This document shows, in pieces, positions 35,901 to 44,189 of a DNA stretch of 55,075 bases. This DNA is from Christensenella sp. UBA7584 (GTDB lineage: Bacteria; Bacillota; Clostridia; Christensenellales; UBA1242): NCBI GenBank assembly GCA_002477805.1, contig DLKQ01000017.1:1-55075 (forward strand), in the 5' to 3' direction. The first letter of the stretch is position 1. The number at the start of each line of letters is the position of its first letter. Both the position numbers and the translations under genes were made by a program. Under the pieces are notes generated by a model that saw nothing but the letters and a program-made list of their open reading frames with translations, had not been told where the DNA came from and did no database searches.

Positions 35901-38900
35901 GGAAACTTTTCTCAAAGTGGCGTGCTTGGTATTATGAATGTTTCTACTTCTACTATGAATCAAGAAATCACACCTATGGCAGATATTACTGAGCTTGTTA
36001 GTACACTTGGAATTGGCACATACTATCTTTATGTTTGTGCAAATGACGATGATGAAAATGGTGTTGTTTCTTCAAAAAAATTCCTAGATTCAAGTAGAGC
36101 AGAAGTTAAAATATTTGATGTTTGCTCGCCTGTTGCAAATCTTGAGTATGAATTTGATAAAACAAAAAGAACAAAAATTTTCAGTTGGGACAATGACAAT
36201 CTCACATCGCATAATTCTAGCAAAGCATATCAAAGTGCTTATTACCGTTTTGAACTTAGAGATGAAAATGGAAATGCAACAATTTTAGATTATGGTGTGG
36301 ATAAAACTCCTATAACCAAGCTTTACTTTGCGACAAGTGATATAACTTATAGTAGCGTTCAATTAAATAAAAAAGTAACTGTTAATGGAAACAGGGTGTA
36401 TCTTGATGTAACAGAGTGGCTTGAAAAAATTGATGCTGGGAATTATTTTGCTTCAATTGTAGTTTGTCCTATTATTAATTCTGTACTCGAAAGTGAAAAA
36501 ACCGAAATTGGCTTTATAAACAATCGAAAACTTACACTTGATAGTGAATATAACTACTTAAAAATTGTGGTAGATAGTTATATTAATGGGGTTCCTACAA
36601 ATGGTGAGGTAACTTACATTAAAGATAGTGATGGGAAAGATGTAATAATTGTTTCGGATTATCTTGCAAAAAATTTATTTAATAATAAATCAGTAAAACT
36701 GATGAACAAAAATTCAGATGATGAGCTTTTGTATGAGACGTTACCATTTGGTTCAAGAGGTTTTGGTGTTGTTGTTTATGATAAAAAAGGAAACAAAATT
36801 ACTTCAGCTAGCAAGGATTTTTATCTGAGCAGTAAAAACCAATTTACTGACCTTTCTATTGGTTTAACTGAGGGCGAGTATAAACTCAGCATTTATGCAA
36901 TAGGTGACAAGGGTGAAGTTTATTATTCAAACAGTGATGAAAAAGAAGATCTTGAAATTACAATTTATATTAGACATATGATTAACGATAAATCTGGTCT
37001 AAAAGCTATAGTAACGAAAGACAAAGACGGTACACTAACAAGCGTTTTAATCCCACACGGAATAAGTAAAACAGGAAGCAAATTCCAGCTTTTCTGTTAC
37101 GAACTCAAGACGGACATAGCCGGGAAAGTTGGGTTGACTGAGGTGTGGAATACTGTTTCCGAAACTCCTAAAGTTGTAGGAGATAGTGCATATGTTGAGA
37201 TTTATTCAGACATAATGAAACATTCCAGTGAGATGACTCTTGCGGACTATGTTTTCAAAGTAAAGTGGCTCGCTGATGAAAGTGTTGATGGAAAGTATGT
37301 GCTTAATAGTGATACAAACGAAACAACAGGTGTTGATTACACTCACACTATAACAGTTAAAAAGCCTGAACTTATTGCTGAAAAAGGTGAGTTCATCATA
37401 ACAAAACGTGACTCTGAAAATTATATGACAGAGACTTACGCAAAGTGGAAACTAATTAATCCATCTATTGACTCTGTTGTAAAATACGAAGCAGTAGTTT
37501 ATGATAGCAAGCGTAATAAATCAGTTTACAAAACATTTATTCAAATCAAGTATGTTCAAAATAGTAGTGGACTATTTGTCCCTGAGTACACAATGTTGAC
37601 ACAGGCACCATTTGAGGATAATAATGCAGATTATTTTGAGTTGAATGGCGAAATACTATCATTCAATTTATTAAAACATATTGAAAAAACGGATAGTATT
37701 GTTGGAAATTATTATTTTAATGTAGGAATAACAGAGTTCAAAAAACTTTACTCTAATGGTGATCTTGAAGATAGGACATTAGATGCCTTGGGTGAAAATC
37801 TTGTTTGGGCATATTCGGAAAATAGTGAAATAGATTATAGACATCAAGATGTTTATGCAACCAAAAATGACAAGATTCAATTACAGGAAAAAGCTGATGG
37901 AAAAAATTTGTATCTAAACAATGTTTCACTTACAAAAGGCTTGCTTGTTTGGAGTTTTAATGATAACGCAATTTTTGGAAAGGCAAGCAAGTTTGAAATA
38001 AATGTCAGTGATACAATTTACGAAATTGACATAGAGCCAGGAAAAACCACTTACGAATTTAACTTGGCAAATATACTATGGGCTGATGGTAGTACAACTG
38101 AAAACTATAACTATGTAACAATAAGAATCTTGACAAAGGATGAAAACTGGTTACCAACTCCTGAATACAATGTGATTTTAATGCAAGAAACTCAAACTTA
38201 CACTGACAATTGGGATAATCCTCTTAGCCAAGGTGCAAGATACGGAGTTGACTTTATTTGGGAGGCAAAACTATCAAACGGTGGCTCAATCGTTAATTTT
38301 GAGTTTACAGAAGGCTCTAATGATATTAGTTTTGAATATCTTTTCAATGAAATTTATGCAAAAGATTCAAGACTTTATAATAGTGGAAAAACAATAGTAA
38401 GATTTAAAATAGAAGTTTTGTATTCAACAGACAAAAATTTGGCAGACCAAAGTACTTTTGAAGTTGCTAGAACACAAACTTGGGCAAACGAAAATTACTT
38501 AAGCATTTCTCAAACTCAAATGGAAGCGTACATACGCTCACTAAACACAAGTGCCGAATTTATGACATTTAATGTTGGTACAAGAGAAAACTTGACAAGA
38601 TATGCGTATAAGATTAACTTGCAAAATCTTTTGAGTTTTGTTAACGATACATGGCTTGCTGGTGGCGATTTGAAAGATGGTTATTATTACCTAAGCATCA
38701 GTATTGTTGATGATGAATACGATACTTTAAATACCGCTTATCAAAATGGTTCAATAGCTCAAACTAGTCAGAGAATAAAGGCTCCTTGGCAAATAAAAGA
38801 CACTAAAGTAATTGACGGAAGGTCAGGAGCAAATAAAACAGTTATTCTGAATAATCAAATGTCACAAATTTCTGATGCAGACAAAGAAAAATGGGCAGAC

Positions 38901-41900
38901 GATGACAAAAAATCTGTTGTACTTGAATTTAAGGTTCGAAAAGTTGACGGAAATGTACCTTCAAGCTTCAAGATTTATGCTTACTACAAATCAAATGAAA
39001 GTCTTGATGATGCTGATGCGGAGCTTAGAGTTTTTTATCGTGATTCAAGCCAGTTTATCCTAGTTGGAGATGATTTAGCCGATCCAACTTATGCTGTAAT
39101 GACGATTAGCATTGCGGACTTGTTCCAAATTTATGATGATGGGACTGCTGGTGACCTTTCTGATTTATCGGGTCTCCACAGCTTTAGAGTAATTGCTGGC
39201 GAAGCTGAAAATGCAAAAGCTTCAACAACTAACTCATCTCCTATGATTCCATTTAAAGATAGTCTAGTGAACTTTGTAAGGCTAAAAGCTGTTCAAAGTA
39301 GTTTTGCTCCAGTAAACGAAACTTCACAAATTTTCATTAACTGGAACTGGCAATTCCCACAAGCATATTATGCTAATGATGGAAAAATTACAATTCAGCC
39401 TAGTTTGAAGATAAAGAACTATCAAGATGCAGGTCATACACAGCTTTGGGGAGAAGAAAATCCATTCAAAATTGTTGGGGATAGTGGAATTTCATATATC
39501 TTTACTGAAGTTCTTTCTGAAAGCGATACAACAGGAACTTATCAGTTCTCGTTCAACACACCAAGTGCTCTTAATATTCAGTCTAATATTTCTATGAACG
39601 CATCAAACTTGAGAGTGAACAACCTTACTTTTAAGACTATTGTTCCAACTGGTTCGGAGTACAAGTACCTGCTTGATTCGAATCTTTCTGAGCTTGAAGT
39701 AATTTATGCGAATGGCTACAAAGCGCCATATCAAATTGTTATAGAAAATAGATACGATGAAGAGATGGGTGGATATGTTTATACTCCAGAAAACGAGACA
39801 AGTGTAACAAACTCTTACCACGATATTAGTTTTGTAATTGATGCTGAAAGCTTTAACAAGTCTGATGGAAACAAAAAATATACATATACTAAAATGGTTG
39901 TTGCACCATCAAAAGACCCTGAAACTCCAATTAACGGAAAAGATGGAGTGATTTTTAGGATAGCTTATAGTGCGACTTCATTAAAAGAAATTTTGACAGA
40001 TGTAGATATTTATGACCCACAAACAAAAAGGTTAACATCAGTAAAAGACTTTGGAACGCGTTTTGATACTAACGATGTTGTTGACCTTGTTGGTAGTCAT
40101 AATGTAAAAGTTAATTTAAAAAGTGTTCCACTTGTTTGGATTTTTGGAACAACTGACTATAAGGTAATACCGGATATTTATAATTTTACATTCTCAATTT
40201 ATGTTCCGCCAGAAGATGAAGTTGATGTAAACTCAAACAACACTTCTATAACAACAACTTTTGTTCACCACGTAAGAATGGTTAAACCGATTGTGGAAAA
40301 ATTGGAATTTTTGAACTATGAAAATGACCAAATTCCAGATATTGGTTGGACAAATATTCACTCAAGTGGCAAAAGTTATCCATACCTAAGATATACTGGT
40401 GAAAATTCTAACTTTAACCTTAGAGTAACTCTTTCAAATGTATCAAAAGAGGCTTATGCAGTGTATATGACAATTTCGACTCAGGCAGACACACCATACG
40501 ATGACAAGTATTCAAAGCGTTTTGTGTTCTTCCTCAAAGATGAAAACGGAAATATACTTACAGACCTTGGAATAGAACTAATTAGTGATGATGGCATAAA
40601 TGGTACTTGTACATATGCAATAAATATAGACAAATACAACAGGCTTTATTATGAAGACATAATTTCGTTTGTACCAACTCCTCTTTATTTCCACGCACAG
40701 GCAATCAAAGAGAGTTTCAAAAACTACGATCAAGTAATTTTCCGTGACGGAATTTATAAGGAGAGATTGCCTCAAATTCCGCCAGAATATGATCCAAGTT
40801 TTGTGGACAGTTATCGTAGTGAAACTACAGATAATTCACATACAATTGTTTACCGTGAACTGGCAAATCCAGATGTAACCTTCAAATTTTTGCTCATAAA
40901 TACTCAGGACGGGTATGAAGAATCAGATGGACTTGTAGTTGATGGTGAAATTACAAACCTCATAGGTTATGGAACAAAATATCAGGTTGCAGACCCATTC
41001 GCTTTTGTTGTGGATGAGGATTATATTGAAAAGAACAAAAGTTTTACATCTCAAAAAACCAACAATTTGCCAGTCTTTACTTATAGAATTGAATTTAAGA
41101 TTGACCGAACATCAACTAATACATTGAAAAAAGATACAATAAAAGACAACGAAATAATTTGGAGCACTCAGCTCACTGGTACAAATGCAAACTATGATAT
41201 GTATGAAGAAATCAAAAAATACGTTGTTCGAAACTATCAAGGCAGAGTTGTTGGTGTAACACTTTATGCCGAAAGGTGGTCGGGGATTATTAATGGCGAC
41301 ACATATTATTGGATAAATCAAGACCGAACCAACTCAGTTAACCAAACTGAAACAAGGTATCTAAAATTTTATCAAAATGTTCAAACAAAAGAAGATAGCA
41401 TTTATGTTGATGACCTAAGCTTTGAAACAGAAGAAACAAGACAAACATCTTCATCTTCATCAAAACGAACAGGACTTTTAAAGCCAAGTAATATTCCACT
41501 CAAGTGGGGTTATGATAATATGAGTTCAATTCAAGATGCTGATGGATATAAAATTGTCATTAAAAAAGGCTCAAGTACATCTAACTTTGTGGACGCTGAT
41601 AATGTTGCAAATTCAAGAGTATTAAACTTAATTCCATACAAAACAAATGAAAAGTGGAATAACTCAAAGTTTGATTTCGAAAACTGGAAAAACTATCGAG
41701 AAGGTTCTACAACAGATGGTGTTTGGAATATTGAAGTTCAACCTTATTACTACATTACTGATAGTAAAAATGGTAAAAAGTATCAAATTTATGGAACAGC
41801 AAAAAGTTTGACTTCGCAAAAATATGCGGGCAGGATTGTTAAAACTGATTCATACCATTTGACACTAAAACTTTCGGGGCTTAGAAATATTACCACAACA

Positions 41901-43709
41901 TATTCATTTAGTTCTAACCTTAAATTTATTGGTAAATATATTGACGCAAATGATATAACAACAAAAAGAATGGTTCAAACAAGCCCTAACTATAGAAATA
42001 GCGGAAATCCTGCAATAAAGACTAGTTTTAATAGTTCTAATTCTGGTGACCCATTCGGTAAAAACTATCAATACGATGCCGAAGTTGTTACAGAAACTTA
42101 TTGTAATGGTTTTATTATAGAGGTTCAAGGTGTTGGACAAATTAATAGTGTGGATTATGTCGCAAATAGTAGACAACTTGGTTTGACTGAATTTAACCCT
42201 GACAACTTTATATACTGTTTAAATCAGATAATGGAAGACAAATTTAAACTTGGTGGTGTTTACAATATTAGATACAAAATTTTAGCTAAAAACAATGTTT
42301 CGCTAGAAAGTGCTTGGTCAAGTTGGTATGACTTTGAATATCGCTTAGCACTTGACGGTAGTAATACAGAGGTAATGCAAGAGTACGATTCTGACGAGTA
42401 TTTGACATCATATTTTGATAATATTATTGCAAATTATGATCTTAGCCATAAATTTTACATAAACCAAAGAAATGGTTCAAGTACAAGTAAGGATTATATA
42501 GGTGGACGAAATGGTAGGCTTGATGAAATAACTATAAATAAATTTAGTCCATCAAATCTTGACGCACTCACTATTACAAGCAAAATAGACTCAAGCACCG
42601 CTAGGAATCTTACAAACAATTACTATTACTATAATAGTTCAAGCAAAGGCTGGATTCAACTTGGGCATAACAAAATCACAACCGAGGTGTATGCAGATAG
42701 CTACACAGCTGGATTTACAAAAACTGATGACGTTATATTTGTAATGCCAAAAGACTATCCAGTATTTAATGAAGATGGAACAGCAACTCAAGTTTATTGG
42801 GTATCCTCTGGTACAATGACTTATGGAGATGGTATGGGCTCACATACTGTAACTAGACAATATCCAAGCTCTGAATTTAACATTAGTGGTTATGCATTAG
42901 TCTCTGAGGGATTATATATTGAAGGAGATTCTTCTGCGTATGCAGAAATGGATATTGATATTAGTTTTGAAGGTCAAATGAGTTTTATTCTCACAGAATA
43001 CCGTATTTCTGGAAATACTATCTACAACTATATTCTTACTGCCGATGCTACTGATGGATATGGTTCGATGAGTGTTGATGGAGATATTGCGACTTGGAGT
43101 GCTTCGGAACAAAAATTTGCAAAACAAGCTAGGTTTAGATTAACTCTAACCAGTCCGCTTGCTAATACAAGCTTTAATACCTACGGACTCAAAAATACAT
43201 ATACTCACGATTACTCTGCAGATGCAGCTGATGATCAACCATACAATGAAACATATGATGATAGTGTTAGTGCAACTTATTCTCAAAGTTCTTCAACAAG
43301 TGGTAAAACTGCTACAAACAAAGGACACTTATCACGTGGTAAAGGTACTTTTGTAAAGGCTCGGGCTATGGGTGGCGGGAATATGCAGTTTACTTTTTAT
43401 TATAAAGAAAAATTAAATTATTGGAATCCAGGATTAGGAATTATTGAAGAATTTTTCGTGGATCGTACAGAAGGTTATTCTGTTACTTGTTATATTGGTG
43501 CGTCAGGTAATGATAATTCATATGTAACCCGATCAGATTCGTGTGATAATATATTACATTGGGGTAGAGGTTGGTCTTTGGACTCCGAATTTTGCTGGGT
43601 TAAATTATATGCAGATGCAGATACAACAACAACTTTAAAAGTTTTAGACCATTGGGGGGCAACAGGTACTTACTCTATTACCGCTGGGAATGACCCAACG
43701 TGGCCTTAA
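29967..43709 (+). CDS. Giant 4580-residue membrane-anchored FN3-like repeat protein
   Basis: One uninterrupted 13.7-kb frame. A basic N-terminus (1-20) precedes a single transmembrane helix (about 21-42), predicting a type II protein with some 4530 residues outside. The ectodomain starts ATPLATPSNLQI and is a long array of diverged fibronectin-III-like repeats of about 90-110 residues; their openings (LSAPxxxxxxxxFDLSW, TPxxVxINDD) resemble those of the preceding lipoprotein but grow weaker toward the C-terminus. From about 4300 the sequence changes to Ser/Gly/Asp/Tyr-rich stretches, ending WGATGTYSITAG. There is no LPxTG motif and no enzyme domain that I recognise. AGAAGGTGAG lies before the ATG; the gene is 26 bp after the lipoprotein gene and is followed by a terminator. 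Confidence 0.85.
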   Translation: MVNKPTKMIVKKKNKKSAQKSILIFFVLLLFLLSTIIFFVVFNPNKQVVATPLATPSNLQIIETDTGDNNNKTYTLTFDSIFNADYYALYVFNSLEKAQEAKDNNFYKTAPTLVFNGTKKDVTTLMKEKGEYYFSVQAICRRIPSYSSAPSDPLNCSHIVYYYLKTPNVNVNLTRGLTDTYECTWNNVDEAENYLFDVYSGSVSILDSPITVDGNNFKIPTYVQDIMNSKTGFDFIVKVKATSTSRFIKESDWGQAETHTYKQIASPVLEYVPTTVDGNISHFIKWNSVNYAGFYDIYLDGVCIKTIGASETQFDLTSYISGVGRYNAKIGVRNNSEYVSDAESNLVEFSVFAKSPTINNLSVERSGDNVLVMWVTDENINTTYKIYITDRAGNAVTGGSSSVEYIEVDNSSGGRFSFPLTWNMEGYYKVTLVEKIDNEFYYESDPISRVLEFETTKLSAPVASYNSQSFDLSWTPKGNPTGNPTAYDNNGFLIKLYEKDSDGNRKTDTLVTKRIDKDLTHYLTYNQDIKDYFNGKSAGVYYATITAVGYLIWTDSDESQEVELRLVLPLSTPTDVVINDDLSGLSSSNPTLSFNKVLNAVSYSIFATDEDGNKELICTITQNDEGIFDVSAGFTVSQVGEKLVLSGINAYFDKVNNEKKSGVYTFQVQAIADSSEDSFYEDSALSEINENCKYTLKRELKNPEIVEVYQEEESNTIKVRWKRKNAEDLETIYNEDKQTFSVYVNNLQNPIATDLKPVTLKSTADSEYYEYNIQNFVVPGNQNVVGIRAEAYSPFDASEITKQENVEYTFYLKNVYSRLSEGIVGQVNENDEVEYYLVFNNIKYANKYDFVFGEDKTLSYNFYNDYNEKKFLLDSSWITPYSKTNYSVKISYDSSQEVKDNSQLAVDGSYVKEYEVNRIYTDEARLPPVTDLEYNVETSTFTWKFNSTALNSVSNFYYTYKFEGAAISRDGSFDTESTINKNGEIYHQGYIQFEQAGKISFSLTPISSSKNSKDGETVTIEVDVVSKLSAPSGVKIVGRDGNVYVEWQGVENVQTTDAYTVELYENSIEDANFVGKRSVSKSGSTSSINLIALGASYDQMKVYIARVKSNAHSKIEGKDDYYYRASDWSVSNKFTFIPDIATPIVGISDNKLIISKVQNATEYQVFFRTQKDGEKTLVTTIASEYSLGSIEFDLSAYFSTENLVPTGDYYLSVIAKNSIWNKESDESTILDYSFKKRFEAPETVTVVGLASEITITWSKVSGTNVDAQKSIVNVDPSGYKFVIGLANRSYERMVTLQILAIKNGDKTEYVVKINNEDSLSYISKNENNTEFTYECGVLSIAGDSFTFKYTKPTLNEKSKYVLDCTTLGNLEQGYVSSYEKPGIEFTCYSNFIETPSILFENYKTAMASQDENIIWITSEQYAQTFFIQIENLFDGSIVELDNCSGKELIVSENGVDTKYKEYSLKSSVLQAKGIYRITIKYKANNRQGIGESDFSNSIYLYHAVKLLPVSDVSVSSGSRGTTMPATLVVKIPSEQVTNKFKGFELVVKQINTDVGVTIYPDKTILLDTNSASFDCQTKIDNKNGVTIFTYSLPISTIFSDSSVKEWAVMLYDLEFSVSVLAYDAETNLNETYGVTVEDGIDSFIFDEKSNSVSTILPTKSATPSPTNIMLDEKTGKIRWSGVSGNVRYYYIYYAWDLTTNKYTLYHNSASGEVATALTIVNNDGQSRLSLNGTYYSEISHTDVDLWLSTSLTSFDISDYSSENKDIIYGVRIYAQSEDSSIQASDIVTETLSKSPTIPEISDIKITYEDSTYYLEFSDVYSKYSLILSGSICDANGENKDEKYKVYFSDGVKALIICSEATGGRDINTYYQNGKVRVRLGDTLPTSTQPLYPIYIETSSFTVSPLESSNKHLVLYAQNAEASVSAPVVINDAVTDVQVNWNQDRTKATASWDHLKGATIYTLILTETSISSTSMTNFNGNFSQSGVLGIMNVSTSTMNQEITPMADITELVSTLGIGTYYLYVCANDDDENGVVSSKKFLDSSRAEVKIFDVCSPVANLEYEFDKTKRTKIFSWDNDNLTSHNSSKAYQSAYYRFELRDENGNATILDYGVDKTPITKLYFATSDITYSSVQLNKKVTVNGNRVYLDVTEWLEKIDAGNYFASIVVCPIINSVLESEKTEIGFINNRKLTLDSEYNYLKIVVDSYINGVPTNGEVTYIKDSDGKDVIIVSDYLAKNLFNNKSVKLMNKNSDDELLYETLPFGSRGFGVVVYDKKGNKITSASKDFYLSSKNQFTDLSIGLTEGEYKLSIYAIGDKGEVYYSNSDEKEDLEITIYIRHMINDKSGLKAIVTKDKDGTLTSVLIPHGISKTGSKFQLFCYELKTDIAGKVGLTEVWNTVSETPKVVGDSAYVEIYSDIMKHSSEMTLADYVFKVKWLADESVDGKYVLNSDTNETTGVDYTHTITVKKPELIAEKGEFIITKRDSENYMTETYAKWKLINPSIDSVVKYEAVVYDSKRNKSVYKTFIQIKYVQNSSGLFVPEYTMLTQAPFEDNNADYFELNGEILSFNLLKHIEKTDSIVGNYYFNVGITEFKKLYSNGDLEDRTLDALGENLVWAYSENSEIDYRHQDVYATKNDKIQLQEKADGKNLYLNNVSLTKGLLVWSFNDNAIFGKASKFEINVSDTIYEIDIEPGKTTYEFNLANILWADGSTTENYNYVTIRILTKDENWLPTPEYNVILMQETQTYTDNWDNPLSQGARYGVDFIWEAKLSNGGSIVNFEFTEGSNDISFEYLFNEIYAKDSRLYNSGKTIVRFKIEVLYSTDKNLADQSTFEVARTQTWANENYLSISQTQMEAYIRSLNTSAEFMTFNVGTRENLTRYAYKINLQNLLSFVNDTWLAGGDLKDGYYYLSISIVDDEYDTLNTAYQNGSIAQTSQRIKAPWQIKDTKVIDGRSGANKTVILNNQMSQISDADKEKWADDDKKSVVLEFKVRKVDGNVPSSFKIYAYYKSNESLDDADAELRVFYRDSSQFILVGDDLADPTYAVMTISIADLFQIYDDGTAGDLSDLSGLHSFRVIAGEAENAKASTTNSSPMIPFKDSLVNFVRLKAVQSSFAPVNETSQIFINWNWQFPQAYYANDGKITIQPSLKIKNYQDAGHTQLWGEENPFKIVGDSGISYIFTEVLSESDTTGTYQFSFNTPSALNIQSNISMNASNLRVNNLTFKTIVPTGSEYKYLLDSNLSELEVIYANGYKAPYQIVIENRYDEEMGGYVYTPENETSVTNSYHDISFVIDAESFNKSDGNKKYTYTKMVVAPSKDPETPINGKDGVIFRIAYSATSLKEILTDVDIYDPQTKRLTSVKDFGTRFDTNDVVDLVGSHNVKVNLKSVPLVWIFGTTDYKVIPDIYNFTFSIYVPPEDEVDVNSNNTSITTTFVHHVRMVKPIVEKLEFLNYENDQIPDIGWTNIHSSGKSYPYLRYTGENSNFNLRVTLSNVSKEAYAVYMTISTQADTPYDDKYSKRFVFFLKDENGNILTDLGIELISDDGINGTCTYAINIDKYNRLYYEDIISFVPTPLYFHAQAIKESFKNYDQVIFRDGIYKERLPQIPPEYDPSFVDSYRSETTDNSHTIVYRELANPDVTFKFLLINTQDGYEESDGLVVDGEITNLIGYGTKYQVADPFAFVVDEDYIEKNKSFTSQKTNNLPVFTYRIEFKIDRTSTNTLKKDTIKDNEIIWSTQLTGTNANYDMYEEIKKYVVRNYQGRVVGVTLYAERWSGIINGDTYYWINQDRTNSVNQTETRYLKFYQNVQTKEDSIYVDDLSFETEETRQTSSSSSKRTGLLKPSNIPLKWGYDNMSSIQDADGYKIVIKKGSSTSNFVDADNVANSRVLNLIPYKTNEKWNNSKFDFENWKNYREGSTTDGVWNIEVQPYYYITDSKNGKKYQIYGTAKSLTSQKYAGRIVKTDSYHLTLKLSGLRNITTTYSFSSNLKFIGKYIDANDITTKRMVQTSPNYRNSGNPAIKTSFNSSNSGDPFGKNYQYDAEVVTETYCNGFIIEVQGVGQINSVDYVANSRQLGLTEFNPDNFIYCLNQIMEDKFKLGGVYNIRYKILAKNNVSLESAWSSWYDFEYRLALDGSNTEVMQEYDSDEYLTSYFDNIIANYDLSHKFYINQRNGSSTSKDYIGGRNGRLDEITINKFSPSNLDALTITSKIDSSTARNLTNNYYYYNSSSKGWIQLGHNKITTEVYADSYTAGFTKTDDVIFVMPKDYPVFNEDGTATQVYWVSSGTMTYGDGMGSHTVTRQYPSSEFNISGYALVSEGLYIEGDSSAYAEMDIDISFEGQMSFILTEYRISGNTIYNYILTADATDGYGSMSVDGDIATWSASEQKFAKQARFRLTLTSPLANTSFNTYGLKNTYTHDYSADAADDQPYNETYDDSVSATYSQSSSTSGKTATNKGHLSRGKGTFVKARAMGGGNMQFTFYYKEKLNYWNPGLGIIEEFFVDRTEGYSVTCYIGASGNDNSYVTRSDSCDNILHWGRGWSLDSEFCWVKLYADADTTTTLKVLDHWGATGTYSITAGNDPTWP

Positions 43710-43710
43710 T

Positions 43711-43744
43711 AAAAAACATCTCTAATTCTTAGAGATGTTTTTTA
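43711..43744 (+). terminator. Terminator of the giant-gene operon
   Basis: AAAAAACATCTCTAA-TTC-TTAGAGATGTTTTTT, right after the stop codon. Confidence 0.9.
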
Positions 43745-43886
43745 AATTGCTGAGCCTTAAAAATGATTGCCATTTACTCCTTTAATTTCTTGAGAATTCA
43801 TAACATCTTGTATCAAAAAGCATTGTGTTTGATAAAATGTATTTTAGATATGCTTTTTTGTTAAATTCATATAACAACTACTCAAA

Positions 43887-43906
43887 TATAATGTTTAAAC
43901 ATTATA
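43887..43906. promoter_or_regulatory. Perfect 20-bp palindrome
   Basis: TATAATGTTTAAACATTATA is identical on both strands. It lies in the 480-bp gap before the 653-aa gene, which holds no ORF. It may be an operator for a dimeric regulator. Chance is less unlikely in DNA this AT-rich. Confidence 0.35.
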
Positions 43907-44041
43907 CTGCTTTTGTGTTAAAAATAATCCTAACGGTTAATTTAACTCATTTGTTTTGTATAGTTTTGAAATATGTGTAACTTGTTTGAAGTTTAACTAG
44001 CTAGAGTGTAAAAGTGCTTTTGTTCAAGGTTCTGACAAATT

Positions 44042-44048
44042 TTCGACA
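44042..44048 (-). promoter_or_regulatory. Putative 0A box upstream of the 653-aa gene
   Basis: TTCGACA, inside TTTTCGACAAAA, whose complement TTTTGTCGAAAA closely fits an extended Spo0A box. It lies 48 bp before the -35. Confidence 0.45.
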
Positions 44049-44095
44049 AAATGACTATATTTTGTAGCAAATTTTGATTTTAAAAAATTTTGGGG

Positions 44096-44124
44096 TTGAC
44101 TTTTATAATATTTTATGTTATACT
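44096..44124 (+). promoter_or_regulatory. Sigma-A-type promoter of the 653-aa gene
   Basis: TTGACT (44096-44101), 17 bp and TATACT (44119-44124). Confidence 0.8.
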
Positions 44125-44138
44125 ATTATTACAAAAGT

Positions 44139-44173
44139 GGGCAACTGCAATGAATGTGGTTCCACAGTTGTCC
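44139..44173 (+). promoter_or_regulatory. 5' UTR hairpin of the 653-aa gene
   Basis: GGGCAACTG (44139-44147) pairs with CAGTTGTCC (44165-44173). A smaller TGTGG/CCACA helix sits inside and competes for two bases. It ends 4 nt before AAGGAG, so it could protect the mRNA end or affect translation. It matches no riboswitch class I know. Confidence 0.55.
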
Positions 44174-44189
44174 ATAAAAGGAGTGTATT

